Source: DAOTXN01 sp034435435
GTDB taxonomy: Bacteria; Chloroflexota; Anaerolineae; S140-20
Reading direction: 5' to 3'
Assembly: GCA_034435435.1 (NCBI GenBank)
Contig: DAOTXN010000108.1
Span: 20,246 to 84,245 of the forward strand
Length of the DNA: 64,000 nt
Shown here: piece after piece, positions 40,796 to 51,272 of the stretch
How the letters are laid out: each line of letters begins with the position of its first letter
How positions within the stretch are numbered: the first letter of the stretch is position 1
Made by a program: the position numbers and the translations under genes
Notes under the pieces: model-generated
What the model was told of the DNA's origin: nothing
Database searches by the model: none
Seen by the model: the letters and a program-made list of their open reading frames with translations, nothing else

Positions 40796-41695
40796 TCAGG
40801 TTGTCAAGATCACAACCACACCCAACAAGGCCACGAGCGTCCCTACGACGGCGCGGACGCTGATCTGTTCACGAAAAATTCGCCCTTCGAGTGGAATCAG
40901 GACGATGGGACTGAGAGCCATCAGGGTCGAGGCGATGCCCACGTGGGCCTGCTGCACTGCCACCATCGAGAGCCACACACCCAGAAAGGGCCCGGTCAAC
41001 GAGCCGCCAATGACAAACAGTCTGGCCCGCCGATCATGCAGGGCAAGCCAGGTGGCGCCGACTTGTCTTTGGAGCAAGGCCAACAGCCAGATGCCGGTCG
41101 CCGCCGCTGACATGCGGATCAACGTGGCAGAGAGGGGAGGAAAATCGCCTTGCAACCCCTGCTTGGACATCACCAGCCCTAACGCTTGGCCCAGCGCCCC
41201 GCCCAGGCCCAGCAGCACCCCCCACGCGTATTGGCGTCGGTTTAGCGCCGGCGCGCTGAGAGATTGGCCCGCCCTGCGTTCTGCGACCACCCACGCCACA
41301 CTGCCTACGGCCAAGAGCATGGCCGCAAGTTCTAACCCTTGCAGCGCTTCGCCCAGATAGGCCCAGGCCAGCCCCGCGCTGATGACGGGCGCCAGCGTCA
41401 TGAGCAGCATGGCCCGGCGCGGGCCGATGAGCACAAAGGATTGGAACAGGCTGGCGTCGCCTAGAACCAGCCCGACGATTCCCGACAATCCTAGCCAGAC
41501 CCAGCGATACGGCTCTGCGTGAACGGGCCAGGGGCTGCCCTGGAGCAGCCAGTGGAGCAGGCACAGGTACACAACGGCCAGCAGCAGGCGCGACCGGTTG
41601 ACCACTGGAGAGCCTACCAGCCGTCCGGCCATCGTGAATTGGATGGACGTCAATGCCCACATGAAAGAAGTGGTCAGTGCAGCGATTTCGCCCAT
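40796..41695 (-). CDS. DMT-family (EamA) transporter
   Basis: A 299-residue protein with ten hydrophobic helices in two EamA repeats; motifs such as GLVLGDASLFQSFVLIGPRRAMLLMTLAPV and ASTLMALSPIVLIPLEG are typical of drug/metabolite exporters. It lies directly upstream of the pyrrole block in the same direction, so it could export a product of that block, but amino-acid or other metabolite export is just as possible. It is divergent from the peptidase gene at 41802. Confidence 0.8.
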   Translation of the reverse strand: MGEIAALTTSFMWALTSIQFTMAGRLVGSPVVNRSRLLLAVVYLCLLHWLLQGSPWPVHAEPYRWVWLGLSGIVGLVLGDASLFQSFVLIGPRRAMLLMTLAPVISAGLAWAYLGEALQGLELAAMLLAVGSVAWVVAERRAGQSLSAPALNRRQYAWGVLLGLGGALGQALGLVMSKQGLQGDFPPLSATLIRMSAAATGIWLLALLQRQVGATWLALHDRRARLFVIGGSLTGPFLGVWLSMVAVQQAHVGIASTLMALSPIVLIPLEGRIFREQISVRAVVGTLVALLGVVVILTT

Positions 41696-41711
41696 AAAAC
41701 GCCTGCGCGAG

Positions 41712-41741
41712 TTGTCGGTTTGTGCTGGCTTGTGTTATACT
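41712..41741 (+). promoter_or_regulatory. Promoter of the S9 peptidase gene
   Basis: TTGTCG (41712-41717), 18-bp spacer and extended -10 TGTTATACT (41733-41741). The string TGTGTTATACT recurs exactly at 44854. Confidence 0.6.
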
Positions 41742-41801
41742 GAGCGGCACATAGCGGCCCAGTGTAACAAAAATGTACATTCCAGGCAAGGAGCAAACAA
41801 G

Positions 41802-43646
41802 ATGACTCACACGGAGTTTATTCGACAATTGCTCACCCTCCCCACCGTCTATGCCCCACGACTTTCGCCCGACCGGCGTTGGGTGGCGTTCGAGTGGTAT
41901 CGCGTACACGAAAACATTGATGTGTTCGCCGCGCCGGTAGACGGCAGCCGGCCACCCATCGCGCTAACCCACACCCCAGAACTGACGCGGTTGGAGAGCT
42001 GGTCGCCCGATTCCGGCTCGGTCATCGTGGGTCAAGACCGGGGCGGCAACGAGCGCACGCAACTCTTGCGCGTATTCCTCGACCGGCCCCTGGAAATGGT
42101 CCCGCTCACCGAAGCGGATCCACCCTATTTTATCCGGGGCGGCGACCTGCACCCCAACGGTCGCTGGCTGGTCTACGGCGCAAACTATGATTTTGAAAAG
42201 CAGCGCGAAATCGAGCCGACCTGGATCTATCGTCACGACCTGGAGACAGGCGAACGCCTGCCCCTGGCCCGTCCCGAAAAGGGCGCGTGGGTCATCCCGC
42301 AATTGAACTGCGCCGGCACGCACGTGCTGTACACGCGCAAGGACCGCCACCCGGCCGGCAAACAGGTATGGCTGGTGGACATCCAAGGGCGCGAAGACCG
42401 CGAGCTGGTGAACGTCGGCGGCGCCCACAAGGTCGAGGCCCACTGGCTGTCCGACGGGCGGCGCATCGCGCTGTTTGCCGAATCCACCACCGGGCAACCG
42501 CAAGCGCACATCAGCGTCGGGATTTACGACCTGCAAACCGACGCGCTGACCTGGGTGTTAGACGATCCCACGCGCCAGATCGAGTCGCCGGAAATTCTGC
42601 CGGTCTGCGCCGACCCGGTGTTATTGGAGGTGCGCGACGCCCGGCCCCGGGCCTCTGTGTTGAGTCTGGAGAGCGGCGTCGAGACTCCCTTCCCCGCCCT
42701 TCAGGGCAATCTGACGCCCGTCGGCCAGTTGGAGGACGGCGACTGGGTGGCGCTGCACTACAGCGCGACGCAACCCAGCGACCTGGTGCGTTTCCGCTGG
42801 GCCGATGGCGCGCTCGCCGGCATGGTCTCTCTGACCGGCGTGTGGTCACGCACGGCCCTCAGCCCCGACCAGTTGACCCCCGCCGAGGATTTTCGCTGGC
42901 GCTCGACCGACGGGCTAGAGATCCAGGGCTGGCTGTATCGCGCCAAAACTCCGTCCGAGCGGGCTATCCTCTACGTGCACGGCGGGCCGACCTGGCACAG
43001 CGAGGACAAGCTGAATCCGCAAATTCAATACCTGGTCTCGCGAGGTTTCAACGTGCTCGACCCCAATTATCGGGGTAGCACCGGGTTTGGATTGGCGTTC
43101 CGCGAGGCCATCAAAGCTCACGGCTGGGGCGGGCGCGAGCAGGACGACATCGTGGCCGGGGCGCGGGCGCTCGTCGCCGCCGGGCTGGCCGCGCCGGGCA
43201 AAATCGGCATCACCGGCACGTCTTACGGCGGTTACAGCGCCTGGTATGCCATCACCCACCAGCCGGGCGACGTGTTCGCCGCCGCGGCCCCGATATGTGG
43301 CATGACCGACCTGGTGGTGGATTACGAGACCACGCGCCCCGACCTGCGTCCGCTCAGCGAGGAGATGCTGGGAGGCCGCCCGGATCAGGTCCCCGAACGC
43401 TACCGCGAGCGCTCGCCCATCCACTTTGTGCAGGACATCCAGGGGAGCTTGCTCATCGTGCAGGGCGCGCAGGACCCCAACGTCACTCCGGCCAACGCGC
43501 GCGAGGTGGTGGAGCGCCTGCAGGCGGCGGGCGCGGAATATCAGTTGTTGGTGTTTGACGACGAAGGCCATGGGATCGTCCGGCCCGAAAACCAGGCCCG
43601 GCTGTACACCGCCCTGGCCGACTTTTTCGAGGGGGCTTTCAGGTAG
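41802..43646 (+). CDS. S9-family prolyl oligopeptidase-like peptidase
   Basis: 614 residues: an N-terminal beta-propeller (about 20-360, with WSPDSG, LHPNG and WLSDG repeats) and a C-terminal alpha/beta hydrolase. The triad is Ser474 in GTSYGGY, Asp in QGAQDPNV and His in DDEGHGI; HGGP near 393 forms the oxyanion site. No signal peptide, so it acts on short peptides in the cytoplasm. ATG 41802 has an AAGGAG site. The next gene begins directly after its stop. Confidence 0.9.
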   Translation: MTHTEFIRQLLTLPTVYAPRLSPDRRWVAFEWYRVHENIDVFAAPVDGSRPPIALTHTPELTRLESWSPDSGSVIVGQDRGGNERTQLLRVFLDRPLEMVPLTEADPPYFIRGGDLHPNGRWLVYGANYDFEKQREIEPTWIYRHDLETGERLPLARPEKGAWVIPQLNCAGTHVLYTRKDRHPAGKQVWLVDIQGREDRELVNVGGAHKVEAHWLSDGRRIALFAESTTGQPQAHISVGIYDLQTDALTWVLDDPTRQIESPEILPVCADPVLLEVRDARPRASVLSLESGVETPFPALQGNLTPVGQLEDGDWVALHYSATQPSDLVRFRWADGALAGMVSLTGVWSRTALSPDQLTPAEDFRWRSTDGLEIQGWLYRAKTPSERAILYVHGGPTWHSEDKLNPQIQYLVSRGFNVLDPNYRGSTGFGLAFREAIKAHGWGGREQDDIVAGARALVAAGLAAPGKIGITGTSYGGYSAWYAITHQPGDVFAAAAPICGMTDLVVDYETTRPDLRPLSEEMLGGRPDQVPERYRERSPIHFVQDIQGSLLIVQGAQDPNVTPANAREVVERLQAAGAEYQLLVFDDEGHGIVRPENQARLYTALADFFEGAFR

Positions 43647-44780
43647 ATGGATCGTTTACGTCGCTATTTTGTTACGCAAACCGACGACATGGTCGCGGCG
43701 TTGCGCCGATTGGTCGAGATCGAATCGCCGTCGCGGGACAAAGCGGCAGTAGACGCATTGGGGGCGGTGATGGCCCAGGAAGCGCAGGCGCTGGGTGCGA
43801 CCGTCACACTCGATAAACAATCCGAGTACGGCGATCACGTCATTGCCCGCTGGGACGGGACGGCGGACAAGCAACAATTGCTTATCTTGTGCCACATGGA
43901 CACGGTGTGGGCGCTAGGCACGCTGGCCGAGCGACCGGCGCGGATCGAGAACGGGCGGTTTTACGGCCCGGGCGGTTATGACATGAAAGGCGGCGTCGTC
44001 ATCGCGCTGACTGCATTGCGGGGGTTGCGGGCGCTGGGACAGTGGCCTGCGCGCCCCATCACGGCCTTGTTCACCTCTGACGAAGAGATCGGCAGCCGCA
44101 CCTCGCGCGCGCTCATCGAAGCCGAAGCCCGGCGCAGCGAGCTGGCGCTGGTGCTGGAACCGGCCACCGCTGCCGGCGCGCTCAAGACCAGCCGCAAGGG
44201 TACGGGCAGCTTTTTGGTCACGGCGACGGGGGTGGCGGCCCACGCCGGCGCAGCCCACGACGAGGGGGTGAACGCCATCGAGGAGCTGGCCCACCAGATT
44301 TTGGCGATCCAGGCCATGACCGATTATGAAAAGGGCACCACGGTCAACGTGGGGCGGGTGCAGGGCGGTCAGCGCACCAACGTGGTGCCCGACCGAGCCA
44401 CGGCCTGGGTGGATTTGCGTATCGCGGCGCCCCAAGAGGGGCAGCGCATGCTCAAGCAGCTTACCGGCCTGAAAGCGCACCTGCCCGGCGCGACGCTGGA
44501 GGTGCGCGGGCGCTTGAGTCGCCCGCCCATGCCCCGCGACGAGTTGATGGCGCAAACCTTTGGGCGAGCGGCGGCGATTGCTGCCGAGGTCGGGGTGAGC
44601 GTGACCGAAGGGGCCAGCGGCGGCGCCAGCGACGGCAATTTCAGCGCCGCGCTGGGCGTCCCGACTCTGGATGGACTGGGGGCCAAAGGCGACGGCGCGC
44701 ACGCGCTGCATGAGCACGTGCTCATCAGCAGCCTGCCAGAACGGGCGGCGCTGCTGGCGGCGCTGTTGCTGCGGTGGTGA
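43647..44780 (+). CDS. M20-family metallopeptidase (CPG2-like)
   Basis: Zinc-binding residues are seen in LCHMDTVW, GPGGYDMKGG, TSDEEIGS and a late ALHEHV. The middle dimerisation domain (KTSRKGTGSFLVTATGVAAHAG onward) matches carboxypeptidase G2-type exopeptidases or N-deacylases. The ATG abuts the TAG of the S9 peptidase gene, so both are translated from one message and probably work together in peptide breakdown. Confidence 0.9.
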   Translation: MDRLRRYFVTQTDDMVAALRRLVEIESPSRDKAAVDALGAVMAQEAQALGATVTLDKQSEYGDHVIARWDGTADKQQLLILCHMDTVWALGTLAERPARIENGRFYGPGGYDMKGGVVIALTALRGLRALGQWPARPITALFTSDEEIGSRTSRALIEAEARRSELALVLEPATAAGALKTSRKGTGSFLVTATGVAAHAGAAHDEGVNAIEELAHQILAIQAMTDYEKGTTVNVGRVQGGQRTNVVPDRATAWVDLRIAAPQEGQRMLKQLTGLKAHLPGATLEVRGRLSRPPMPRDELMAQTFGRAAAIAAEVGVSVTEGASGGASDGNFSAALGVPTLDGLGAKGDGAHALHEHVLISSLPERAALLAALLLRW

Positions 44781-44787
44781 CGAGGCG

Positions 44788-44820
44788 ACCTTCCCAGAAG
44801 CTGTGAGCTTCCGGGAAGGT
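44788..44820. repeat. 33-bp hairpin repeat, copy 1
   Basis: ACCTTCCCAGAAGCTGTGAG with its complement through 44820 forms a stem of about 14 bp. A near-identical copy lies at 51273-51305; both sit just after genes and before a promoter or start. Confidence 0.6.
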
Positions 44821-44836
44821 GCAATGTACAAACCCA

Positions 44837-44864
44837 TTGACGATAACTGACTCTGTGTTATACT
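44837..44864 (+). promoter_or_regulatory. Promoter of the DsbA-like gene
   Basis: TTGACG (44837-44842), 16-bp spacer, extended -10 TGTTATACT (44856-44864). A strong consensus match for a housekeeping sigma factor. Confidence 0.7.
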
Positions 44865-44898
44865 TGGCCCTCATCGAAACTTGAGTACGGAGAGAGGG

Positions 44899-45657
44899 AT
44901 GGCTAAAAAGAAGCGTCAGAAACTAAGCAAAGCCCAGGCCAAGGCCGAGGCCCAACGCCGCCAACGCCAACGGCAGATGATGTGGGGGGTGGGCGGTGTG
45001 ATCGCCGTCGCCGTCGTGGCGGTGATCATCGTCATCGTGTTGCAGAGCGGCAGGCGCGAGCTGGTGAGCGCCGAACCGCTGCGCGCCGACATTGAGACAG
45101 GGCTGACGGAAGAGGGTTATCCGTATCGCGGCGCATCGGACGCGCCGGTGACGATCGTCGAGTTCTCCGATTATAACTGCCCGGCCTGCGGCGATTATGC
45201 GACCAGTACCGCACAGCAGGTGGACGACGAATTAGTCGCCACAGGGCAAGTTAAATACGTGGTACAACCCTTTGCGTTGTGGGAAGAGTCGTTGCCTATT
45301 GTCGCAGCAGCGGCCTGCGCTCGTGACCAGGGCAAGTTTTGGGACTTTCACCATCAGTTATTCGCCAATCAGAGTCTCTTTTCCACCCGCCAACCGCCCA
45401 GCCGTGCGCTGTTGAACGACTTTGCCGAGGCCAGCGGCTTAAACGTGGGGGAGTTTCAGGCCTGCGTGGACGAGGGCCGGCATGACGCAGAGGTGCTGGC
45501 TTCGACTCAGAAGGGCAAAGTAGACATGGGAGTGAACAGCACGCCCACCTTTTTCGTGAACGGCGAGCGGGTGCAGTTGTATAGCACCGAACCGTATATT
45601 GTCACGCTCAAGAACGCCGTGCAGGCCGCTCAGGCCGCCGGATCGAGCAATCAGTAG
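44899..45657 (+). CDS. DsbA-family membrane-anchored thiol oxidoreductase
   Basis: A basic N-terminal cytoplasmic tail, one membrane helix (28-48) and an extracytoplasmic thioredoxin domain with Cys94-Pro-Ala-Cys97 in DYNCPACGDY and the cis-Pro segment GVNSTPTFFVNG. Proteins of this type (BdbD/DsbA) form or isomerise disulfides outside the membrane. ATG 44899 follows GGAGAGAGG; a TTG at 44881 is not needed. A second thiol enzyme lies at 6992. Confidence 0.9.
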   Translation: MAKKKRQKLSKAQAKAEAQRRQRQRQMMWGVGGVIAVAVVAVIIVIVLQSGRRELVSAEPLRADIETGLTEEGYPYRGASDAPVTIVEFSDYNCPACGDYATSTAQQVDDELVATGQVKYVVQPFALWEESLPIVAAAACARDQGKFWDFHHQLFANQSLFSTRQPPSRALLNDFAEASGLNVGEFQACVDEGRHDAEVLASTQKGKVDMGVNSTPTFFVNGERVQLYSTEPYIVTLKNAVQAAQAAGSSNQ

Positions 45658-45684
45658 GAATGACGCGATAAAAGAGGCGCTGTG

Positions 45685-46122
45685 ATGCGGGCGGTGGTCC
45701 AGCGGGTCAGCCGGGCGGCAGTGTCGGTTGGTGGACAGACCGTCGGCGCTATCGGTCGGGGGGTTGTGGTTCTCTTGGGCGTCACACATACCGATGGACC
45801 GGAGCAAGCCGATTGGCTGGCGGCCAAGGTTGCCGGCCTGCGCATTTTTGAGGACGCTGAGGGCAAGCTGAACCTTGGCCTGTCGGACGTGGGGGGGGCA
45901 GCGTTGGTCGTCTCCCAGTTCACCTTGTACGCCGATGCACGCAAGGGGCGCCGACCCAGCTTTACGGACGCCGCCGCCCCAGACGTGGCCGAGCCACTGG
46001 TGCGGCGTTTTGCCGAGACGCTCCACGGGCACGGCGTCCCTGTCGAGATGGGTGTTTTTGGCGCACATATGCAGGTAGAAATTTATAACGACGGACCTGT
46101 GACGTTGATCCTGGATCGATAA
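45685..46122 (+). CDS. dtd: D-aminoacyl-tRNA deacylase
   Basis: 145 residues starting [34 protein letters not shown] and [10 protein letters not shown] hold the catalytic Thr and the Gly-Pro motif that reject L-aminoacyl-tRNAs. The enzyme frees D-amino acids from mischarged tRNA in the cytoplasm. The length is normal. ATG 45685 is preferred over the GTG one codon earlier because it matches the family start. Confidence 0.95.
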   Translation: MRAVVQRVSRAAVSVGGQTVGAIGRGVVVLLGVTHTDGPEQADWLAAKVAGLRIFEDAEGKLNLGLSDVGGAALVVSQFTLYADARKGRRPSFTDAAAPDVAEPLVRRFAETLHGHGVPVEMGVFGAHMQVEIYNDGPVTLILDR

Positions 46123-46130
46123 GTCAAAGA

Positions 46131-46160
46131 CTGGCGCAATTTGGCCGTTCAGGTTATACT
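46131..46160 (+). promoter_or_regulatory. Promoter of the 46189 gene
   Basis: CTGGCG (46131-46136), 18-bp spacer, TATACT (46155-46160). The -10 is the form common in this window. Confidence 0.5.
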
Positions 46161-46188
46161 TGCAACTAACCCGTCGAGGAGTGCCACC

Positions 46189-46518
46189 GTGAACGAAGAT
46201 ACAACCCATAACAACCGCACGCGGACCGAGTTTATCACCATCGTCGAAGGCCCCAGCCCCGATTTTACACCGGCTTCTGAGGATTGGCCCTGGAGTCTGA
46301 TAGAAGGATCGGTCGGAAACTTGTGTGTGACATGCACACTGCGCACCTTTGATAGTGAAACCCTGGCAGAGCGTTGTCGCAGGGCTTGGGAAGAGGGTCG
46401 CCCGGTCCGTCTAGACTATCCCGATGGCGCAGGGGGGCGCCAAGAGGCCGATATCCTCGCAGTGCGCGCCGAGACAGTTGAAGAAGGTGACATTCTCTAC
46501 TTGTGGGTCTCGCTTTAG
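46189..46518 (+). CDS. Small acidic protein of unknown function
   Basis: 109 residues starting at GTG 46189 after GAGGAG: MNEDTTHNNRTRTEFITIVEGP. Acidic overall, with two cysteines in LCVTCTL and no membrane helix. A preceding TATACT promoter and a downstream terminator-like repeat show it is a separate gene. I do not recognise the family. Confidence 0.6.
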   Translation: MNEDTTHNNRTRTEFITIVEGPSPDFTPASEDWPWSLIEGSVGNLCVTCTLRTFDSETLAERCRRAWEEGRPVRLDYPDGAGGRQEADILAVRAETVEEGDILYLWVSL

Positions 46519-46642
46519 AGACCCGTTAGATTGGTTATGGGATACCAGCAGGGATGGCATGCCCCGGCTGGTGAGTCTTACTCGTACATTTGTTCACTGC
46601 CGGATGCAGTTTTCCGGCGCGAAATCCTGGTTGAGCGATGTA

Positions 46643-46710
46643 CAACGCCAAAATGCCAGGACGCAGGGCTTGCTTTCTTTGCGTCTTGACGCCCTGGCGT
46701 TGTTTTTTAT
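46643..46710. terminator. AACGCCA inverted repeat with T-run
   Basis: CAACGCCA (46643-46650) pairs with TGGCGTTG (46695-46702), and GACGC pairs with GCGTC inside, followed by TTTTTT. It looks like a dispersed CCAGGACGCAGGG...TTTGCGTC repeat that now serves as a terminator for the 46189 gene. Confidence 0.55.
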
Positions 46711-46802
46711 TCCTTTAGAGCTCCAGGTCTCGGTGTAGAAATAGGCGCGGAACGACGTGTGTCATTGGTTGCAGATTTTGAGAGTCGAGAGGAGGGGGAT
46801 CC

Positions 46803-47744
46803 GTGACTCAATATGCGTTCTTTCAAGGTGAGATCGTTCCCATCGCACAGGCAAAAGTGAGTGTGATGACGCATGCACTCAACTATGGAACCGCTTGCTT
46901 TGGGGGGCTACGCGGCTATTGGAACGAACAGGCCGAACAACTGTATGTCTTTCGCATCCTCGATCACTTTGAGCGGTTTTTGAGTTCCACCCGCCTGCTG
47001 CGGATGGAACTGCCCTACACTATAGAAGATTTGTCAGACACTACTCTCGACCTTTTGAGACAAGAGCACTGGCGCGAGGATGTTTACATTCGCCCGTTAG
47101 CCTACAAATCCAGCGAGGGCATCGGCGTGCGCCTGCACGATTTGAAGGACGACGTGACTGTTTTTTCCATGCCCTTCAAACGCTATATTCAGCACGAGGA
47201 AGGCGCCCACGTCACTTTTTCGTCCTGGCGACGGGTGGACGACAACGCCATCCCGGCCCGGGGCAAGGTGAGCGGAGCTTATGTCAACTCAGCGTTGGCC
47301 AAGACCGATGCAATGCTGAGCGGTTTTGATGAAGCCCTGGTACTCAACCAGGACGGCCATCTGGCCGAGGGCAGCGCCGAAAACGTCTTTATTGTCCGCA
47401 ATGGGGTGGCCTATACCCCCTCTGTCAGCGACAATATTCTCGAGGGCATTACCCGCCGCACCATCATACATCTACTCAGAGAAGAGATGGGTGTGGAGGT
47501 GATCGAACGCCCCATCGACCGGACCGAAGTCTACCTGGCCGACGAGGCGTTTTTATGTGGCACAGGAGTGCAGATTGCTGCTATATCCCACGTGGACCAT
47601 CGTCCGCTAGGGACAGGGCGCATGGGGGCCATCACGGCCGAGTTGCGAGACCTGTATTTCAACATTGTGCGGGGGCGCGTCGAGCGTTATCAGCACTGGT
47701 GCACGCCGGTGTACGTCGAGCAAGCGATCCCCGCGCCGGTTTGA
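46803..47744 (+). CDS. ilvE: Branched-chain amino acid aminotransferase (class IV)
   Basis: PLP fold-type IV enzyme: HALNYGTACFGGLRGYW near the N-terminus, YIRPLAYKSSEGIGV, Lys155 in RGKVSGAY as the Schiff-base lysine, and EGSAENVFIV with CGTGVQIA near the end. It interconverts Val, Leu and Ile with their 2-oxo acids. GTG start at 46803 after GGAGGGGG. D-amino-acid transaminase is a related possibility, but the motifs fit the branched-chain type better. Confidence 0.85.
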   Translation: MTQYAFFQGEIVPIAQAKVSVMTHALNYGTACFGGLRGYWNEQAEQLYVFRILDHFERFLSSTRLLRMELPYTIEDLSDTTLDLLRQEHWREDVYIRPLAYKSSEGIGVRLHDLKDDVTVFSMPFKRYIQHEEGAHVTFSSWRRVDDNAIPARGKVSGAYVNSALAKTDAMLSGFDEALVLNQDGHLAEGSAENVFIVRNGVAYTPSVSDNILEGITRRTIIHLLREEMGVEVIERPIDRTEVYLADEAFLCGTGVQIAAISHVDHRPLGTGRMGAITAELRDLYFNIVRGRVERYQHWCTPVYVEQAIPAPV

Positions 47745-47773
47745 CCGCCGTCTCATCAGCGCAGGAACCGACC

Positions 47774-48667
47774 ATGGAGGCTTTTAAACCTGACCGGTGG
47801 CTGGGTGTGACCAGCGGGATTGCGTTGGTCTTGCTCGTTTTGACGCTCGATATGGTGATGATATGGGGTATCAGCCAGGCCGGCATTTCGTTGCTCGCCT
47901 TTGTGCTCTTGATGCTCATCGCCGCCAGTCTCTTTGTATTGCTCCTGCTAGGTTATTGGCTCTATGGTCTGCTGTGGTCCAGTTTTCACGTGGACCGCAA
48001 TGCGCTGGTCATACAGTGGGGGGCGACCACGCAGGTCGTCCCTATGGGCAGCGTGACGACCCTTTTGAGCGGCGAACAAGCCAAGAAAATCTCACGTTTT
48101 CGAGGCGTGTGGTGGCCGGGTCTGCGCCTGGGTTACGGCGAGTTGGAAGAGATCGGCCCTACGCTCTTTTTTGCCACCGGCCCTTTGCGGCGACAAGTGA
48201 TCCTCGGCACACCGGCCATGGCCTACGCCCTTTCGCCCGCCAACCCAGACGCCTTTGTAGAAACCGTGCGCAAGCGTCTGAGTATGGGGCCGACGCAAAG
48301 CGTAGAGCAAGCCTCGCGCCAGCCCGCCATCTTGACGTGGAGTTTCTGGAGCGACCGGCTGGGCGTGGCGCTGTTGGGCAGCGCGCTTTTCTTGCTAGTG
48401 GCGTTGTTTGGCTACATTGCTCTGCGCTACCCCTCTTTGGCCGATCTGCAACCCCTTCACTTTGACGCCGCCGGGCAGCCCGACCGCTGGGGCGCCCGCG
48501 CTCAGGTTTTTACTCTCCCGTTCATCGGTTTGTTGGCGCTCATCGCCAACGGTGGGCTGGGCTTTCTGCTCTATGAGCGCGAACGCCCGGCTTCCTATCT
48601 GTTGTGGAGTGGAGCCGCTGGCGTACAGTTATTGGTTTGGGGGGCGACGCTGGGCATCTTGCGCTAA
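47774..48667 (+). CDS. Membrane protein with PH-like and DUF1648-like parts
   Basis: 297 residues with two N-terminal helices (15-70), a soluble PH-like middle part (HVDRNALVIQWGATTQVVPMGSV onward) and three C-terminal helices. The segment LQPLHFDAAGQPDRWG resembles the DUF1648 motif. ATG 47774 starts 29 bp after the ilvE stop with an AGGAA site. Function unknown; bacterial PH-like membrane proteins are often envelope-stress factors. Confidence 0.65.
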   Translation: MEAFKPDRWLGVTSGIALVLLVLTLDMVMIWGISQAGISLLAFVLLMLIAASLFVLLLLGYWLYGLLWSSFHVDRNALVIQWGATTQVVPMGSVTTLLSGEQAKKISRFRGVWWPGLRLGYGELEEIGPTLFFATGPLRRQVILGTPAMAYALSPANPDAFVETVRKRLSMGPTQSVEQASRQPAILTWSFWSDRLGVALLGSALFLLVALFGYIALRYPSLADLQPLHFDAAGQPDRWGARAQVFTLPFIGLLALIANGGLGFLLYERERPASYLLWSGAAGVQLLVWGATLGILR

Positions 48668-48875
48668 ATATGACAACGAATTTTCAGGATTGACCGAATA
48701 GCGCCGCTGCCACCAACCCTCTCTTGGAGATGCTCTCGCCCCGCAGTTAGACCAGGCGTCGCATCACTTTGGACCACCGTCAGCGCGGCTGTGGCGCAGT
48801 TGAAAGGTACAGATTCGTTCAATTCGCTGATTCATTGTCATACGAACACTCAATCAAAAAAAGGAGACAGTCTCT

Positions 48876-49859
48876 ATGGCGAACAAGGAAATCAAAAGAA
48901 TTCTTGTGACCGGCGCTTGTGGGCAGATCGGTTCCGAATTGACGTTGGCGCTGCGCGAACGTTACGGCGGCGAAAACGTGGTCGCCACCGGGCGCAAAAC
49001 CCAGCCCAGTGAGGCCCTGGGCGCTTCGGGACCTTTCGAGTTTATTGATGTGGCCCAACGCGAGACGGTCGAACAGGTCGTCCAAAAATACCATATCGAC
49101 ACCATCGTTCACATGGCCGCCATTCTCTCGGCCGTCGGTGAACAAAAGCCGCATCTGGCCTGGGACGTCAACATCAACGGCTTGTACAACGTTCTGGAGG
49201 TCGCGCGCGAGCGTGAGCTGACTCAGGTCTTTTGCCCCAGCTCGATTGCCGTCTTTGGCCCCGAAACCCCCCGCGACGACACGCCGCAGGAAACCATCTT
49301 GCGCCCCAAGACCATGTACGGCGTGACCAAAGTCGCCGGCGAGCTGCTGTGCGACTATTACGTGCGGCGATTCGGCGTGGACGCGCGCGGCGTGCGTTAC
49401 CCCGGCATCATCAGCAGCGAAACGCTGCCCGGCGGCGGCACCACCGATTATGCCGTGGAAATCTTTTACAAAGCCATCGAGACCGGGCGCTATACCTGCT
49501 TTTTGCGCGAGGACACGGTCTTGCCCATGATGTATATGCCCGACTGTATCAAGGCCACGATGGACTTGATGGAGGCCGATTTTGAGCAGCTTACGCACCA
49601 CGCCGACTTTAATCTGGCGGCTTTTAGCTTTTCGCCGGCCGAGCTGGCCGCCGAAATCCGCAAGCACATCCCCGGCTTTACCGTCGAGTACGAGCCGGAC
49701 TTTCGCCAGCAAATCGCCGACTCGTGGCCCAAGTCGATCGACGATAGCGCCGCGCGTGAGGAATGGGGCTGGCAACCCGGTTACGACCTGGCCTCCATGA
49801 CGGTTGATATGTTGGACAAGCTGCAAAAACGGCACGCCGCAGGACATTTATACGGATAG
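48876..49859 (+). CDS. tdh: SDR-type L-threonine 3-dehydrogenase
   Basis: UDP-galactose-epimerase-like fold with VTGACGQIGS (11-20), Ser/Thr in PSSIAVFGP and the pair Tyr148/Lys152 in YGVTK. RYPGIISSETLPGGGTTDYAVEIFY is characteristic of the short-chain threonine dehydrogenases. It oxidises threonine to 2-amino-3-oxobutyrate with NAD+. AAAAAAGGAG lies upstream of ATG 48876, and kbl follows 23 bp later, which confirms the pathway. Confidence 0.9.
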   Translation: MANKEIKRILVTGACGQIGSELTLALRERYGGENVVATGRKTQPSEALGASGPFEFIDVAQRETVEQVVQKYHIDTIVHMAAILSAVGEQKPHLAWDVNINGLYNVLEVARERELTQVFCPSSIAVFGPETPRDDTPQETILRPKTMYGVTKVAGELLCDYYVRRFGVDARGVRYPGIISSETLPGGGTTDYAVEIFYKAIETGRYTCFLREDTVLPMMYMPDCIKATMDLMEADFEQLTHHADFNLAAFSFSPAELAAEIRKHIPGFTVEYEPDFRQQIADSWPKSIDDSAAREEWGWQPGYDLASMTVDMLDKLQKRHAAGHLYG

Positions 49860-49882
49860 CAACCCATAGAAAGGACACTCGA

Positions 49883-51082
<1,200 letters not shown>

Positions 51083-51112
51083 CCACGTGCGTCGCACGTA
51101 GAGGGAAACAAG

Positions 51113-51265
51113 ATGACAGATACAAAAAAACGCCGGGTGAGCCTCAAGCGCCGGGTTCTGCTGTTGAGCGTGGGCTACGTATCGCTGGCGTTAGATAAAT
51201 TGGAGGGCAAACCGACCGAGCCGCCCCCACTGCCGAAACCAGGCAAGATCAAAATAACAAGTTAG
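51113..51265 (+). CDS. Small basic protein after kbl
   Basis: A 50-codon frame from ATG 51113 (GAGGGA upstream) to TAG 51263-51265: a basic start [15 protein letters not shown], a central stretch [17 protein letters not shown] and a Pro-rich end. Good ribosome-binding site and coding-like codons support it, but it is short. Function unknown; it could be the third gene of the threonine operon. Confidence 0.45.
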   Translation: MTDTKKRRVSLKRRVLLLSVGYVSLALDKLEGKPTEPPPLPKPGKIKITS

Positions 51266-51272
51266 AGAATAT

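Noticed and set aside
46424..46738. 104-residue plus-strand frame after the 46189 gene
   Set aside because: It overlaps the end of that gene and runs through a palindromic repeat; no ribosome-binding site and no protein-like composition.
48668..48875. tRNA or small RNA gene in the gap before tdh
   Set aside because: No cloverleaf arms, TTC loop or strong hairpin could be found; only a weak TTGAAA-like box.
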